A DNA stretch of 64,000 nt, from assembly GCA_900115795.1 (NCBI GenBank), contig FOXT01000010.1:1-64000 (forward strand), written 5' to 3'. Within the stretch, counting starts at the first letter, position 1. Each line of letters starts with the position of its first letter. The translations under genes and the position numbers were made by a program. The notes under the pieces were generated by a model, which did not search any database, had not been told where the DNA came from, and saw only the letters and a program-made list of their open reading frames with translations. Source of the stretch: Lachnospiraceae bacterium XBB1006. GTDB taxonomy: Bacteria > Bacillota > Clostridia > Lachnospirales > Lachnospiraceae. Shown here one piece after another: positions 8,350 to 17,059 of the stretch.

Positions 8350-9084
8350 TTAAACACGCTGGATTTGCAGATTTCCAAAGACACAATCGCCCTCCACAAT
8401 CAAGGTCTGTTCCTCTGTTCCTCTGATATCACCGCTGCCTCGACGGCAACTAAATACCCGACTTGTATTATCAATCACATTCCATTCCTTTGGTACATAG
8501 ACTGTAACACTCGAAAAAGCCGAATCAAAGGAAACAACCGCTTGCCCATTATGCAGCTTTGCCTGATCGAAATATATCCGTACGTTGGAAAATGCCACAT
8601 CCATTTTTCCTCCTGCAAAATCCATATCCTGCACATATCTGGTGACGTTGGAAAACACTGCATCTTTCATCCACATATCACCACCGTTGTAATAGCTCTC
8701 GCCCTTATTGAAAGCGCCTTCCTTTTGGGCCTCCTCAAAGGCTTCCTTATCTACGCGTATATGAATCCGTTTTTTTCGAAAAATCAACTCTAATCCACTG
8801 CATACCAAGACTACGGTAAGTAATAACACCCAGATGCTCAAATGCGGCCAACGGCATGGTTCTTGCAAAATCCAATACCCGAACCCTACCGAGAATCCTA
8901 TGGTCCAAAGATTCCTCTCAAATAAACCATTCACGAATACCACAGCGCAAATAACACCATAAACCAGTCGCGCTCCGCTTATGCCTCTCGGAAAAAGCGA
9001 AATTCCTACCTGATTAGCAATGATAAGCACCGCCAACCCAATCAGGACCAGTCCCATAAACGTGTTCTTAACTCTTTTTTTCAT
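8350..9084 (-). CDS. LiaF-like membrane protein
   Basis: 244 residues. Three or four hydrophobic segments lie in residues 8-103 (FMGLVLIGLAVLIIANQVG, VYGVICAVVFVNGLF, IWVLLLTVVLVCSGLELIF). A soluble C-terminal domain from about 130 has the repeated beta pattern FSNVT, FSNVRIYF, FSSVTVYV and VFGNLQIQ typical of the LiaF/DUF2154 beta-helix. LiaF proteins inhibit or tune cell-envelope stress signalling. Here the gene overlaps the upstream LytTR regulator by 4 bp (ATGA), so the two are co-translated. I infer membrane-linked control of that regulator or an envelope-stress effector role. Confidence 0.8.
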   Translation of the reverse strand: MKKRVKNTFMGLVLIGLAVLIIANQVGISLFPRGISGARLVYGVICAVVFVNGLFERNLWTIGFSVGFGYWILQEPCRWPHLSIWVLLLTVVLVCSGLELIFRKKRIHIRVDKEAFEEAQKEGAFNKGESYYNGGDMWMKDAVFSNVTRYVQDMDFAGGKMDVAFSNVRIYFDQAKLHNGQAVVSFDSAFSSVTVYVPKEWNVIDNTSRVFSCRRGSGDIRGTEEQTLIVEGDCVFGNLQIQRV

Positions 9085-9539
9085 ACCCGATACCTCCTGC
9101 TTTCCATTTTTTCTTTTAACACCTTGTAATATCCACGGGAAACAAATATTTTCTTGTAGGAGTCGGCAAACTCCACCTCACTTGCTCCCGTAAGATTCTT
9201 ATCAATGGATAAAATTTTGGAAACATTTACAATTGTTGACTTCGAAACCCGAAGAAAAGAGACCGGAAGCAACTCTTCCAACTCGTAAAGCCTGTGCTTC
9301 ACTGTGTAAACCTGATTTTTGGTATGCGCCATCACTTCTTTGCTTTGCGTTTCAAAAAACAAAATTTCACTCAGTGGAAAATAGAATTCTTTTTCATTTT
9401 GATAAAACGGAAAACTTGCGTGTCCCGAAAGCACCTCCGACAGTGCCTGCTGGATTACACCGATGCGCTCATCCATTTGTTTTAGTCGTATAATCACTTC
9501 CTCATCTCCCTGCTCATCAATCTCAAACCGAATTCTCAT
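9081..9539 (-). CDS. LytTR-domain transcriptional regulator
   Basis: 152 residues from ATG at 9539, chosen because GAGAGGTGAGAAA precedes it. An upstream in-frame extension to 9638 has no such site and would cross the promoter. Residues 1-50 form a short helical region. The rest is a LytTR DNA-binding domain: FPLSEILFFETQSKEVMAHT, YELEELLPVSFLRVSKSTIVNVSKI and FVSRGYYKVLKEKM. There is no receiver domain, so it belongs to the stand-alone LytTR class often paired with a membrane partner, here the LiaF-like protein that overlaps it. Direct repeats upstream suggest autoregulation. Confidence 0.9.
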   Translation of the reverse strand: MRIRFEIDEQGDEEVIIRLKQMDERIGVIQQALSEVLSGHASFPFYQNEKEFYFPLSEILFFETQSKEVMAHTKNQVYTVKHRLYELEELLPVSFLRVSKSTIVNVSKILSIDKNLTGASEVEFADSYKKIFVSRGYYKVLKEKMESRRYRV

Positions 9540-9575
9540 TTTCTCACCTCTCTTTCGGATGTCGTTGTTATATTC

Positions 9576-9645
9576 ATTATAGCAAGTTTCCCGGCATCGT
9601 CTACCACTTACGCCTAAGTGGTAAAAAAACTCACCCAAGAGGTAA
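9576..9645 (-). promoter_or_regulatory. Promoter with LytTR-type direct repeats
   Basis: On the minus strand TTACCTCTTGGGTG (from 9645) and TTACCACTTAGGCG (from 9624) are direct repeats 21 bp apart, the spacing expected for a LytTR dimer. The second is also the left arm of the palindrome ACCACTTA-GGCG-TAAGTGGT, so a third, inverted half-site is present. A TATAAT box lies at 9581-9576. The 11-mer TTACCACTTAG recurs at 59350 before an ABC exporter. Confidence 0.65.
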
Positions 9646-9650
9646 TGATT

Positions 9651-9944
9651 TTACATCTGAATTGAGAATTCAAAAGAAAGCTTTGGATTCTCTCCGAAAG
9701 GAAACGCATGACTCGTCAGATACTTGATGAATACACTCATAAATTCATCCTTCCGGTTTTCTTCTTCCATTGCTTTTAACTGTTCAATCTCTGCAAACAA
9801 TACATAAATATGAATGCACTGTCCTTCTTCTATATGACTGTCGTATACAATATCATCAATCGGTGCCCCTGTGTTCGCAGAGTATGCAATGGTCTCCTCT
9901 GCCGCTGCGCTTAACACTTCTTTTGCCTGCAATTCTTTGTCCAT
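9651..9944 (-). CDS. Hypothetical protein, 97 residues
   Basis: A small acidic protein (MDKELQAKEVLSAAAEETIA...) with no signal peptide, membrane segment or motif that I recognise. The start at 9944 follows AAGGGAGAAAAAT. It lies between the HydABC terminator (9967-10008) and the LytTR promoter, so it is probably transcribed alone. The end sits 6 bp before the LytTR repeats. Codon use looks like that of its neighbours, and a good ribosome binding site supports a real gene. Confidence 0.65.
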   Translation of the reverse strand: MDKELQAKEVLSAAAEETIAYSANTGAPIDDIVYDSHIEEGQCIHIYVLFAEIEQLKAMEEENRKDEFMSVFIKYLTSHAFPFGENPKLSFEFSIQM

Positions 9945-9966
9945 ATTTTTCTCCCTTCTGCTATTT

Positions 9967-10008
9967 AAAAAAGGACGCTCCTCCGACGTTTTCGGAAAGA
10001 AGCGTCCT
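9967..10008 (-). terminator. Terminator of the hydABC operon
   Basis: AGGACGCT and AGCGTCCT form the outer stem and CCGA/TCGG an inner stem, with T6 following on the minus strand. It lies just after the hydA stop at 10021. Confidence 0.85.
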
Positions 10009-10020
10009 CATTCACTTATT

Positions 10021-11778
10021 TTAATCCTCTAAGTCCTGATTGACAACACGTTTTACATAAGTTGTATGTAATAAATGATGTGCTTTTTCACTACCCGGTT
10101 TTCCTAAATACTCGTCGTAGAGTTTTTTGATTTCCGGATTTTCATGTGATTTACGAATGGTTGCATGCTCATCCAAATCATACAATACAGATGCACGCAG
10201 TTTACGAACATCCACCGTATTTCGAACATATCCCGGTACTTGTGGCTGTCCACCACCATTGACACATCCGCCCGGGCATCCCATAATCTCAATGAAATGA
10301 TACTCCGCTTCACCATTTTTTACCTTGTCAAGCAACGTTCTTGCATTGCCAAGTCCACTGGCAACGGCAACCTTAACATCCATGTCTGCCACATGATAGG
10401 TCGCTTCTTTAATGCCCTCAGTTCCACGTACGTCGGTAAAGTTTAATTCTTTTAATTCTTCTCCGGTCAAAGTTTCTACTGCTGTACGAAGCGCTGCTTC
10501 CATAACACCACCGGTGGCACCAAATATAACACCGGCTCCGGTATACTCGCCAAGCGGATTATCGAATTCTTCATTTGGCAACTCGTTGTACTTAATGCCC
10601 ACTTTTTTAATCAAACGAGCCAATTCTCTCGTTGTCAATGCAATATCGACATCTGCAAGTCCCGCTCCCGCCTGATCCTCACGTCCGATTTCGAACTTTT
10701 TAGCAGTACATGGCATCACGCTGACTACTACAATTTTATCCTTTGGAATTCGCATCTTCTCAGCGAAATAGGATTTGGTAATGGCACCAAACATCTGCTG
10801 TGGAGATTTGCAGCTCGACAGATTCTCTGTCATATCCGGATAATAGTGCTCGCAGAATTTAACCCATCCCGGCGAGCAAGAGGTAATCAATGGCAACTTT
10901 CCACCATTCTGAACACGATCAAGGAATTCATGTGCCTCTTCCATAATGGTTAAATCCGCTGCAAAGTTAGTATCAAACACCTTGTCAAATCCAATTCTCC
11001 GAAGGGCCGCTGCCATTTTGCCTTCTGCATTGGTTCCGATTGGTGCACCAAATTCTTCCGCCAAAGCAGCGCGCACAGCCGGCGCTGTCTGTACAACCAC
11101 ATATTTTTCCGGATCGGAAATTACCTCTAATACCTGATCGGTAAAATCTTTTTCATAAATTGCTCCGGTAGGACATACCGCAATACACTGTCCACAGCTT
11201 ACGCAGCTGGTATCTGCCAACGGTAAATCAAACGCAGAACCAATGTAGGTCTTAAATCCACGATTATTCGCTCCGATAACGCCAATCCCCTGGGTTTTCT
11301 CACAGGCTGCCACGCAACGACGACAAAGAATACACTTGCTGTTGTCACGTACCATATGTGCTGCGGAATCATCAATCTTCGTTTCCGGCTTCTCACCATC
11401 GTAACGACCGGAATCTTCTACACCCAAATCCTTACATAACTGCTGCAGTTCACAGTTGCCACTTCTTACACAGGCAAGGCAATCTCGGTTGTGTACCGAT
11501 AACAAAAGCTCTAAGGTCTTCTTTCTTGAAGATATTACTTTTGGTGTGTTGGTAAATACTTCCATGCCCTCGCTAACAGGATATACGCAGGCGGTCACTA
11601 AGGTTCGTGCGCCTTTTACCTCAACCACGCACATTCTACATGCGCCAATCTCATTGATTTCTTTCAAAAAACATAATGTTGGAATCTCAATATGCGCCAG
11701 GCGTGCTGCCTCTAAAATAGTGGAGCCTTCCGGTGCAGACACTTCAACATTATTTATTTTTAATGTAACATTTCCCAT
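10021..11778 (-). CDS. hydA: Electron-bifurcating [FeFe] hydrogenase, catalytic subunit HydA
   Basis: 585 residues, group A3 type. Order: an N-terminal [2Fe-2S] domain with CRMC (47-50), a His-Cys [4Fe-4S] site (H96...C100, C103, C109), two ferredoxin clusters (CILCRRCVAAC near 149, CVSCGQCIAVCP near 192), the H-cluster domain and the small-subunit tail. H-cluster motifs are TSCSPGWV (299), MPCTAKKFE and MGCPGGCVNGGGQP. With HydB and HydC it couples oxidation of NADH and reduced ferredoxin to H2 formation. The start is ATG at 11778 behind GGAGGAGAG. A TTG 18 bp upstream lacks such a site. It is the last gene of the operon. Confidence 0.96.
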   Translation of the reverse strand: MGNVTLKINNVEVSAPEGSTILEAARLAHIEIPTLCFLKEINEIGACRMCVVEVKGARTLVTACVYPVSEGMEVFTNTPKVISSRKKTLELLLSVHNRDCLACVRSGNCELQQLCKDLGVEDSGRYDGEKPETKIDDSAAHMVRDNSKCILCRRCVAACEKTQGIGVIGANNRGFKTYIGSAFDLPLADTSCVSCGQCIAVCPTGAIYEKDFTDQVLEVISDPEKYVVVQTAPAVRAALAEEFGAPIGTNAEGKMAAALRRIGFDKVFDTNFAADLTIMEEAHEFLDRVQNGGKLPLITSCSPGWVKFCEHYYPDMTENLSSCKSPQQMFGAITKSYFAEKMRIPKDKIVVVSVMPCTAKKFEIGREDQAGAGLADVDIALTTRELARLIKKVGIKYNELPNEEFDNPLGEYTGAGVIFGATGGVMEAALRTAVETLTGEELKELNFTDVRGTEGIKEATYHVADMDVKVAVASGLGNARTLLDKVKNGEAEYHFIEIMGCPGGCVNGGGQPQVPGYVRNTVDVRKLRASVLYDLDEHATIRKSHENPEIKKLYDEYLGKPGSEKAHHLLHTTYVKRVVNQDLED

Positions 11779-11796
11779 GGTCTTTCTCTCCTCCAA

Positions 11797-13689
11797 CTAT
11801 CGCTTACTAATTGCACCAAATTTACAATTATCCATACAAGTGCCGCACTTGATACATTTCTCTTTGTCAATCACATGTGGCACCTTCACGCTACCTTCAA
11901 TCGCATCCACAGGACAATTTCTTGCACATAAGGTACATCCTTTACACTTCTCTGCATCGATGTAGAAACTTGTCAACGCTTTACATACGCCAGCCGGACA
12001 GCGTTTCTCTTCGATGTGAGCAATGTACTCATCTTTAAAGTAACGAAGGGTAGAAAGTACCGGGTTTGGTGCTGTCTGTCCCAATCCACAAAGAGCGTTG
12101 TCCTTGATATAATAAGCAAGTTCCTCTAACTCGTCCAAATCCTGCATAGTTCCTTTTCCTGCAGTAATCTTATCAAGAATTTCCAACATTCTCTTCGTTC
12201 CAACACGACATGGAGTACATTTTCCACAAGATTCATCTACCGTAAACTGAAGGAAGAATTTTGCAATATCCACCATACAGTTATCTTCATCCATAACGAT
12301 GAGTCCACCGGATCCCATCATTGAACCGATACTGATTAAGTTATCATAGTCTATCGGAATATCAAAATGCTCTGCCGGAATACATCCGCCGGATGGTCCA
12401 CCGGTCTGTGCTGCTTTAAACTTCTTACCATTTGGAATTCCACCACCGATTTCTTCAATAACGGTACGAAGTGGTGTTCCCATTGGAATTTCTACAAGTC
12501 CGGTGTGGTTGATTTTTCCACCCAAAGCAAATACCTTGGTTCCTTTGGACTTCTCTGTTCCCATGGATGCAAACCATTCCGGTCCGTTCAAAATAATCTG
12601 TGGAATGTTTGCCCAAGTCTCTACGTTATTCAAAATTGTCGGCTGACCAAACAATCCCTTAACAGCCGGGAATGGTGGTCTTGGACGTGGTTCTCCACGA
12701 TTTCCTTCGATGGATGTCATAAGTGCTGTCTCCTCACCGCAGACAAATGCTCCTGCACCCAAACGCAAATCAATGTCAAAATCAAATCCGGTTCCAAAAA
12801 TATCTTTGCCAAGCAAGCCGTACTCTCTTGCCTGCTTTAATGCAATCTGCAAACGCTCTACCGCAATTGGATACTCTGCACGCACGTAAATGTATCCCTG
12901 ATTAGATCCAATTGCATAACCTGCAATCGCCATTGCTTCAAACACAACGTGAGGATCTCCCTCTAACACGGAACGATCCATGAATGCTCCCGGGTCACCC
13001 TCATCTGCATTACAACATACAAACTTCTGCACGTTACCACGATTACCGGATGCAAATTTCCATTTCAAACCGGTTGGGAATCCGGCACCACCACGACCAC
13101 GCAATCCACTGTCCAGAATCGTCTGAATTACCTCATCTGGGCTCATGGTTGTAAGCACCTTTCCAAGTGCCTCGTATCCTCTGGTTCCTATGTATTCTTC
13201 AATTTTTTCCGGATTGATAACACCACAGTTCCGAAGCGCGATACGATGCTGCTTCTTGTAGAATGTGGTTTCGCGGTATGCTTTCTTAATTGCCTCTGTT
13301 CCCTCATTGGTCTCAGTATATACCAGGCGTTCTACACGGTTTCCATTTTTCAAATGCTCATCTACAATCTCTTTGGCATCTTCCGGTGTCACTCTGGTAT
13401 AAAAGGTTCCGCCCGGGTATACTACCACAATCGGACCCACCGCACAAAGGCCGTGACATCCGGTCTTTACAATGGCAACTTCCTTCTCTATCCCCTGCTC
13501 CTTTAATTCTGCCTCTAAATTATCTATAATAGCCTGGCTGTCAGAGGACGTACAGCCGGTACCACCGCACACCAGCACATGATAACGACAGTTATCGGTG
13601 CTCGTGGCATTTTCGCTATCCGCAAGTCGAACCTGTAAGATTCCTTCCATCTTCTCGCGAATCGCTCTTAATTCTTCTAATGTCTTCAT
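11797..13689 (-). CDS. hydB: Bifurcating hydrogenase NADH/FMN subunit HydB (NuoF-like)
   Basis: 630 residues. A thioredoxin-like [2Fe-2S] domain comes first (LVCGGTGCTSSD, GCHGLCAVGP). The NuoF core follows with the FMN/NADH site GLRGRGGAGFPTGLKW and the [4Fe-4S] ligands ESCGKCTPCRVGT. The C terminus carries two ferredoxin clusters (CKGCTLCARNCP, CIKCGTCMDNCK). This fusion pattern matches the beta subunit of HydABC/HndABCD enzymes, which bifurcates electrons from NADH and ferredoxin. The start at 13689 follows GGAGGGTGAACA. It sits between hydC (64-bp gap) and hydA (18-bp gap). Confidence 0.96.
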   Translation of the reverse strand: MKTLEELRAIREKMEGILQVRLADSENATSTDNCRYHVLVCGGTGCTSSDSQAIIDNLEAELKEQGIEKEVAIVKTGCHGLCAVGPIVVVYPGGTFYTRVTPEDAKEIVDEHLKNGNRVERLVYTETNEGTEAIKKAYRETTFYKKQHRIALRNCGVINPEKIEEYIGTRGYEALGKVLTTMSPDEVIQTILDSGLRGRGGAGFPTGLKWKFASGNRGNVQKFVCCNADEGDPGAFMDRSVLEGDPHVVFEAMAIAGYAIGSNQGYIYVRAEYPIAVERLQIALKQAREYGLLGKDIFGTGFDFDIDLRLGAGAFVCGEETALMTSIEGNRGEPRPRPPFPAVKGLFGQPTILNNVETWANIPQIILNGPEWFASMGTEKSKGTKVFALGGKINHTGLVEIPMGTPLRTVIEEIGGGIPNGKKFKAAQTGGPSGGCIPAEHFDIPIDYDNLISIGSMMGSGGLIVMDEDNCMVDIAKFFLQFTVDESCGKCTPCRVGTKRMLEILDKITAGKGTMQDLDELEELAYYIKDNALCGLGQTAPNPVLSTLRYFKDEYIAHIEEKRCPAGVCKALTSFYIDAEKCKGCTLCARNCPVDAIEGSVKVPHVIDKEKCIKCGTCMDNCKFGAISKR

Positions 13690-13753
13690 TGTTCACCCTC
13701 CACATGTGTTTCTACATGAATCACGTTATAGAATATCGAATGAGTTCGCTAAC

Positions 13754-14242
13754 CTAACGATATTTGTTTAAAATCTCAGCTACCTGTTCGACTGTTACAC
13801 GCCCGTAAACATCATCGTTTACCAGCAAAACCGGTGCCAAACCGCATGCACCTACGCAACGGCAGGTATCAAGAGAGAACAACCCATCGTTGGTACACTC
13901 TCCATCATGAATTCCCAGCTGTTTCTCAAGTTCTTCCAAAATCGGACCAGATCCCTTTACATAACATGCTGTTCCTAAACATACCGAAATCTTATATGTT
14001 CCCTTCGGATTCAAATTAAACTGTGCGTAGAATGTTGCTACGCCATAAACCTTCTCCATTGGTACACCTAGTTCATCGGAAATTATCTTCTGCACTTCAT
14101 ATGGCAGATAGTCATATATTTCCTGTGCCTTCTGCATAATTGGCATCAGACATCCCGGTGTATCACGTAATTCCTCAATTACGTCAAGAAGCTGCTTTTC
14201 CTGTTCTTTCGTTCCATTAAATGGTACACCTGACTTCTTCAC
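13754..14242 (-). CDS. hydC: Bifurcating hydrogenase gamma subunit HydC (NuoE-like)
   Basis: 162 residues with the NuoE [2Fe-2S] thioredoxin fold: ligands SVCLGTACYVKG and DTCRCVGACG. The helical N-terminal part (LMPIMQKAQEIYDYLP) and YGVATFYAQF are standard for the family. The start is GTG at 14242 immediately after AGGAGGTTTTAA. It is the first gene of hydCBA. The 200-bp AT-rich region upstream should hold the promoter, but I cannot assign boxes or a Rex site with confidence. Confidence 0.95.
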   Translation of the reverse strand: MKKSGVPFNGTKEQEKQLLDVIEELRDTPGCLMPIMQKAQEIYDYLPYEVQKIISDELGVPMEKVYGVATFYAQFNLNPKGTYKISVCLGTACYVKGSGPILEELEKQLGIHDGECTNDGLFSLDTCRCVGACGLAPVLLVNDDVYGRVTVEQVAEILNKYR

Positions 14243-14444
14243 TTAAAACCTCCTAATATCATTATCCTTTACTTTCCCGCAACCATTCTCCTGACTGCTG
14301 TTTACAGTTTAACATTTCGTTCACATTTTAGCAACAATAGTTTTCACTTTTGTACAAAAAAATCGTATTTTCGTTACATTTGCATAGTTTTCCGTCCTGA
14401 TTTTCCACGATTTTGCCATAGACTTTTCTTGTGATAAATCCGTG

Positions 14445-14488
14445 AAAAAAGCCTGTTTCACGAGTTATCTCACTCGCAAAACAGGCTT
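14445..14488 (-). terminator. Terminator of the alpha/beta hydrolase gene
   Basis: On the minus strand AAGCCTGTTT pairs with AAACAGGCTT around a smaller CGAGT/ACTCG-like stem, followed by T6. Confidence 0.85.
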
Positions 14489-14493
14489 GGTTT

Positions 14494-15426
14494 TCATTCA
14501 CATCTTCTGTTCACAAAATTCACAATTTCTTCATATACTTCTTCTTTTCCGATTTCATTCAATACCTCATGGCGCATACCCGGATAGAGCTTACAGTTGT
14601 ACTCCACATGTGGACGCATACGCAAACGCGCATCCACCTCCAATACCCCTTTTCCAAAATCTCCCACCGGATCCATATCCCCACTAATAAGTAAAAGTGG
14701 CAATTCCTTAGGAACTGCATCATACCAGCGGTCTTGCGACACATGATCAAGCACCGAAAGCAAATCCGCATAGCCGGCAGTGGTAAAAGAAAACATACAG
14801 TACTTATCCTGTCGATAGGCATCTACAACCGCCTCATCCCGGCAAAGCCAATCCTCAGGGGTTCGGACATTTTGATATCGTTTATTGTATGATCCAAAAG
14901 AAAGCTTTTTTAAAAACGCACTACGGGCACGCTCACCGCGTAATCGCCGGCTAAGCCACACCATGGTAAATCCCAGTCCCAGCATCTTATTGGTTCCACC
15001 GGTTCCACTGATGATTGCCCCATCGTATTCTTTTCCAAATTTGCCAATCACAGCTCGTGCTATAAATGAGCCCATGCTGTGCCCAAACAGTATCAACGGC
15101 AAATCCGGATGCTCTTTTTTCATTTTTCGTGACAACGTATGCACGTCCTCAACCATGGCCATCCAGCCATCTCTAGATCCCATAAACCCAAGATCCTCGT
15201 CACATTTCACGCTTCCTTTATGACCCAAATGATCATTTCCAAACACAAGAATTCCTTGACTGGTAAAATACGAAATATGCGGTTCATAACGTTCCACATA
15301 CTCGCACATACCATGGGATAATTGCATCATGGCACGCACATTTCCTTCCGGCTCGTACACATAATACTTGATTATATCGCTTTTGTTACTACTTGGATAT
15401 GTCCCTACTGTTTTCTTAAATGCCAT
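14494..15426 (-). CDS. Alpha/beta hydrolase (monoacylglycerol lipase/serine aminopeptidase S33 type)
   Basis: 310 residues, cytoplasmic. An oxyanion-loop motif LSHGMCEYVERY is near residue 36, the nucleophile elbow GHSMGS near 115, the catalytic Asp in SGDMDPVGDFG and the catalytic His in PGMRHEVLNE near the end. HLGHKGS is also typical of lysophospholipase/MAG lipase-like enzymes. The substrate is probably a carboxylic ester such as a monoacylglycerol. Start ATG at 15426 behind AAGGAGGACAT. It follows the M18 peptidase gene by 9 bp, so they form an operon. Confidence 0.88.
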   Translation of the reverse strand: MAFKKTVGTYPSSNKSDIIKYYVYEPEGNVRAMMQLSHGMCEYVERYEPHISYFTSQGILVFGNDHLGHKGSVKCDEDLGFMGSRDGWMAMVEDVHTLSRKMKKEHPDLPLILFGHSMGSFIARAVIGKFGKEYDGAIISGTGGTNKMLGLGFTMVWLSRRLRGERARSAFLKKLSFGSYNKRYQNVRTPEDWLCRDEAVVDAYRQDKYCMFSFTTAGYADLLSVLDHVSQDRWYDAVPKELPLLLISGDMDPVGDFGKGVLEVDARLRMRPHVEYNCKLYPGMRHEVLNEIGKEEVYEEIVNFVNRRCE

Positions 15427-15435
15427 ATGTCCTCC

Positions 15436-16731
15436 TTACGAAAAGAAGCAGGTTACTAACTGATACAGCGCCAGCTCATCCTGTGAACCCATACATTCTT
15501 TTGCCGAATGCATTGCCAGCATTGGCACTCCCACATCCACGGTTTTCACCGGCACCATAGAGGAGAGCAACGAACCAAGGGTTCCGCCACCGCGCTCATC
15601 GGAACGGTTAACAAATTTCTGATATGGGATGTCGTTCTTCTTACAAATCTGGCAAACGATGCCGATTGCCTCTGCATCCGTTGCATACGATTGCACACAA
15701 GCCTCCTTGATGCAGAAGCCCTTATTCAATACCGGTTTATTGGTAATATCCATCTTGCCCGGTTTGTTTGGATGCAACGCATGTGCAACGTCTACGGATA
15801 ACAGCATTCCGTTGTAAATTCCGCTAACACGCTCCATCTCTGTTCTTCCAAGGGCAATCTGGATTTTTTCAAGAATATGATTCAGCAACATGGAGTTGGC
15901 ACCCTGCTTCGTCTTGCTTCCGATTTCCTCATGATTAAATAACGCTATCAAGTTGATGGTTTCCTCATTCTTTCCATCCATCAAACCGGACAAAAGTGCT
16001 TGTACGCTGGTTAAATCATCCAAACGCGGGGCAGAAATCAATTCCTCCTCCAAACCAATGTAGATTGGTTTTTCTGTGTTATATACAAACAATTCGTAGT
16101 CTAAAATATCCTCTTTTGCCACCTTTAACTCACTCGCAAGGAAATTCATCAAAAAGTCTTTGTCTTCCAATTCTTCTTTTATCATACCAAGAATCGGCAA
16201 CATATCTGTCTGTCTATTCAACTCCACACCTTTGTTCACTTCCGCATTCATATGGATGGCAAGGTTTGGTATGGTCATCAATGCTTTCTCCGACTTGTAA
16301 ATCCGCACATCCGGTTGAAATGCATCCTCGCTTTTAACTGCTATCTTACCGGCGATGGAAAGTGGACGATCCAGCCAGGTATTCAAAATCGCGCCACCAT
16401 ACACTTCCACATTTACCTGCGCATAACCGCTTCCATTTACTTCCGGCGACGGTTTTATATGCAAACACGGGTGGTCCGTGTGCGCTGCTGCCATACGAAT
16501 CATAGAATCTGCCGTTACATTCTTACCAACTGTAAACGCAAACAGTGCAGAATCATTATGATTGATATAGTATGCTCCTCCTCTTTCAATCTGAAAATCC
16601 TTCTTCATGCAAAGTCCGGTAAATCCGGCATTCTTCAACTGCTCCTCTGCATGTTTCACAACATGAAACGGGGTCACGCCCGCCTCAAGCAGCGCAAACA
16701 GTTTTTCATTAATCTGCTCTTTGTTCAGCAT
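15436..16731 (-). CDS. M18-family metallo-aminopeptidase
   Basis: 431 residues. Zinc-site motifs of the M18 (aspartyl/leucyl aminopeptidase) family are all present: AAHTDHPCLHIKP near 85, PRLDDLTS, FNHEEIGSKTKQG and MLAMHSAKE near the C terminus. The enzyme removes N-terminal residues from peptides in the cytoplasm. The start is ATG at 16731 behind GGAGGGACTT. A TTG four codons upstream has a poorer site. It is the first gene of a two-gene operon with the lipase-like hydrolase. Confidence 0.94.
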   Translation of the reverse strand: MLNKEQINEKLFALLEAGVTPFHVVKHAEEQLKNAGFTGLCMKKDFQIERGGAYYINHNDSALFAFTVGKNVTADSMIRMAAAHTDHPCLHIKPSPEVNGSGYAQVNVEVYGGAILNTWLDRPLSIAGKIAVKSEDAFQPDVRIYKSEKALMTIPNLAIHMNAEVNKGVELNRQTDMLPILGMIKEELEDKDFLMNFLASELKVAKEDILDYELFVYNTEKPIYIGLEEELISAPRLDDLTSVQALLSGLMDGKNEETINLIALFNHEEIGSKTKQGANSMLLNHILEKIQIALGRTEMERVSGIYNGMLLSVDVAHALHPNKPGKMDITNKPVLNKGFCIKEACVQSYATDAEAIGIVCQICKKNDIPYQKFVNRSDERGGGTLGSLLSSMVPVKTVDVGVPMLAMHSAKECMGSQDELALYQLVTCFFS

Positions 16732-16763
16732 AAGTCCCTCCAACTTTTTCTTAATTTTAGTTA

Positions 16764-16895
16764 ATTGCGAAACTCTTATGCCACGACCGTGGCATATTGA
16801 ATTTGCATAAAAATCGTTCTCGCAAGTTAACTTGCAGAGACGATTTATTATGCAAATTGCTCATGCGGCATTCGCCGCAGAGCAGTTTCGCAAAT
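16764..16895. repeat. Nested palindromic element, about 130 bp
   Basis: An outer pair ATTGCGAAACT / AGTTTCGCAAAT encloses two side hairpins (TGCCACGACCGTGGCA at 16780-16795; TGCGGCATTCGCCGCA near 16864-16879) and a central long stem. The stem ATTTGCATAA-AAATCGT-CTC folds back on GAGACGATTT-ATTATGCAAAT with GCAAGTTAACTTGC at its tip. The element is symmetric, so either strand can fold into a cross-shaped structure. It fills much of the 328-bp gap between divergent genes. It is likely a MITE/REP-like palindrome. A structured RNA is possible. Confidence 0.75.
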
Positions 16896-17059
16896 ACCTA
16901 TTTCTTAATTTTCTAACTATATTTTTCTAACATGTTTATTGTAACATTTCAAATAGAGAAATACCACCTTTTTTCGATTGTTTTACCATTAGAACCTATT
17001 TTCTTTTTTCTCCTCTCATGATAGAATGAAAGAAAACAAAAAAAAGAAAGGCATTCCTT

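Noticed and set aside
14243-14440. Rex-binding site before hydCBA
   Set aside because: TTGTTGCTAAAATGTGAACG contains partial matches only; the two half-sites of the Rex consensus do not line up.
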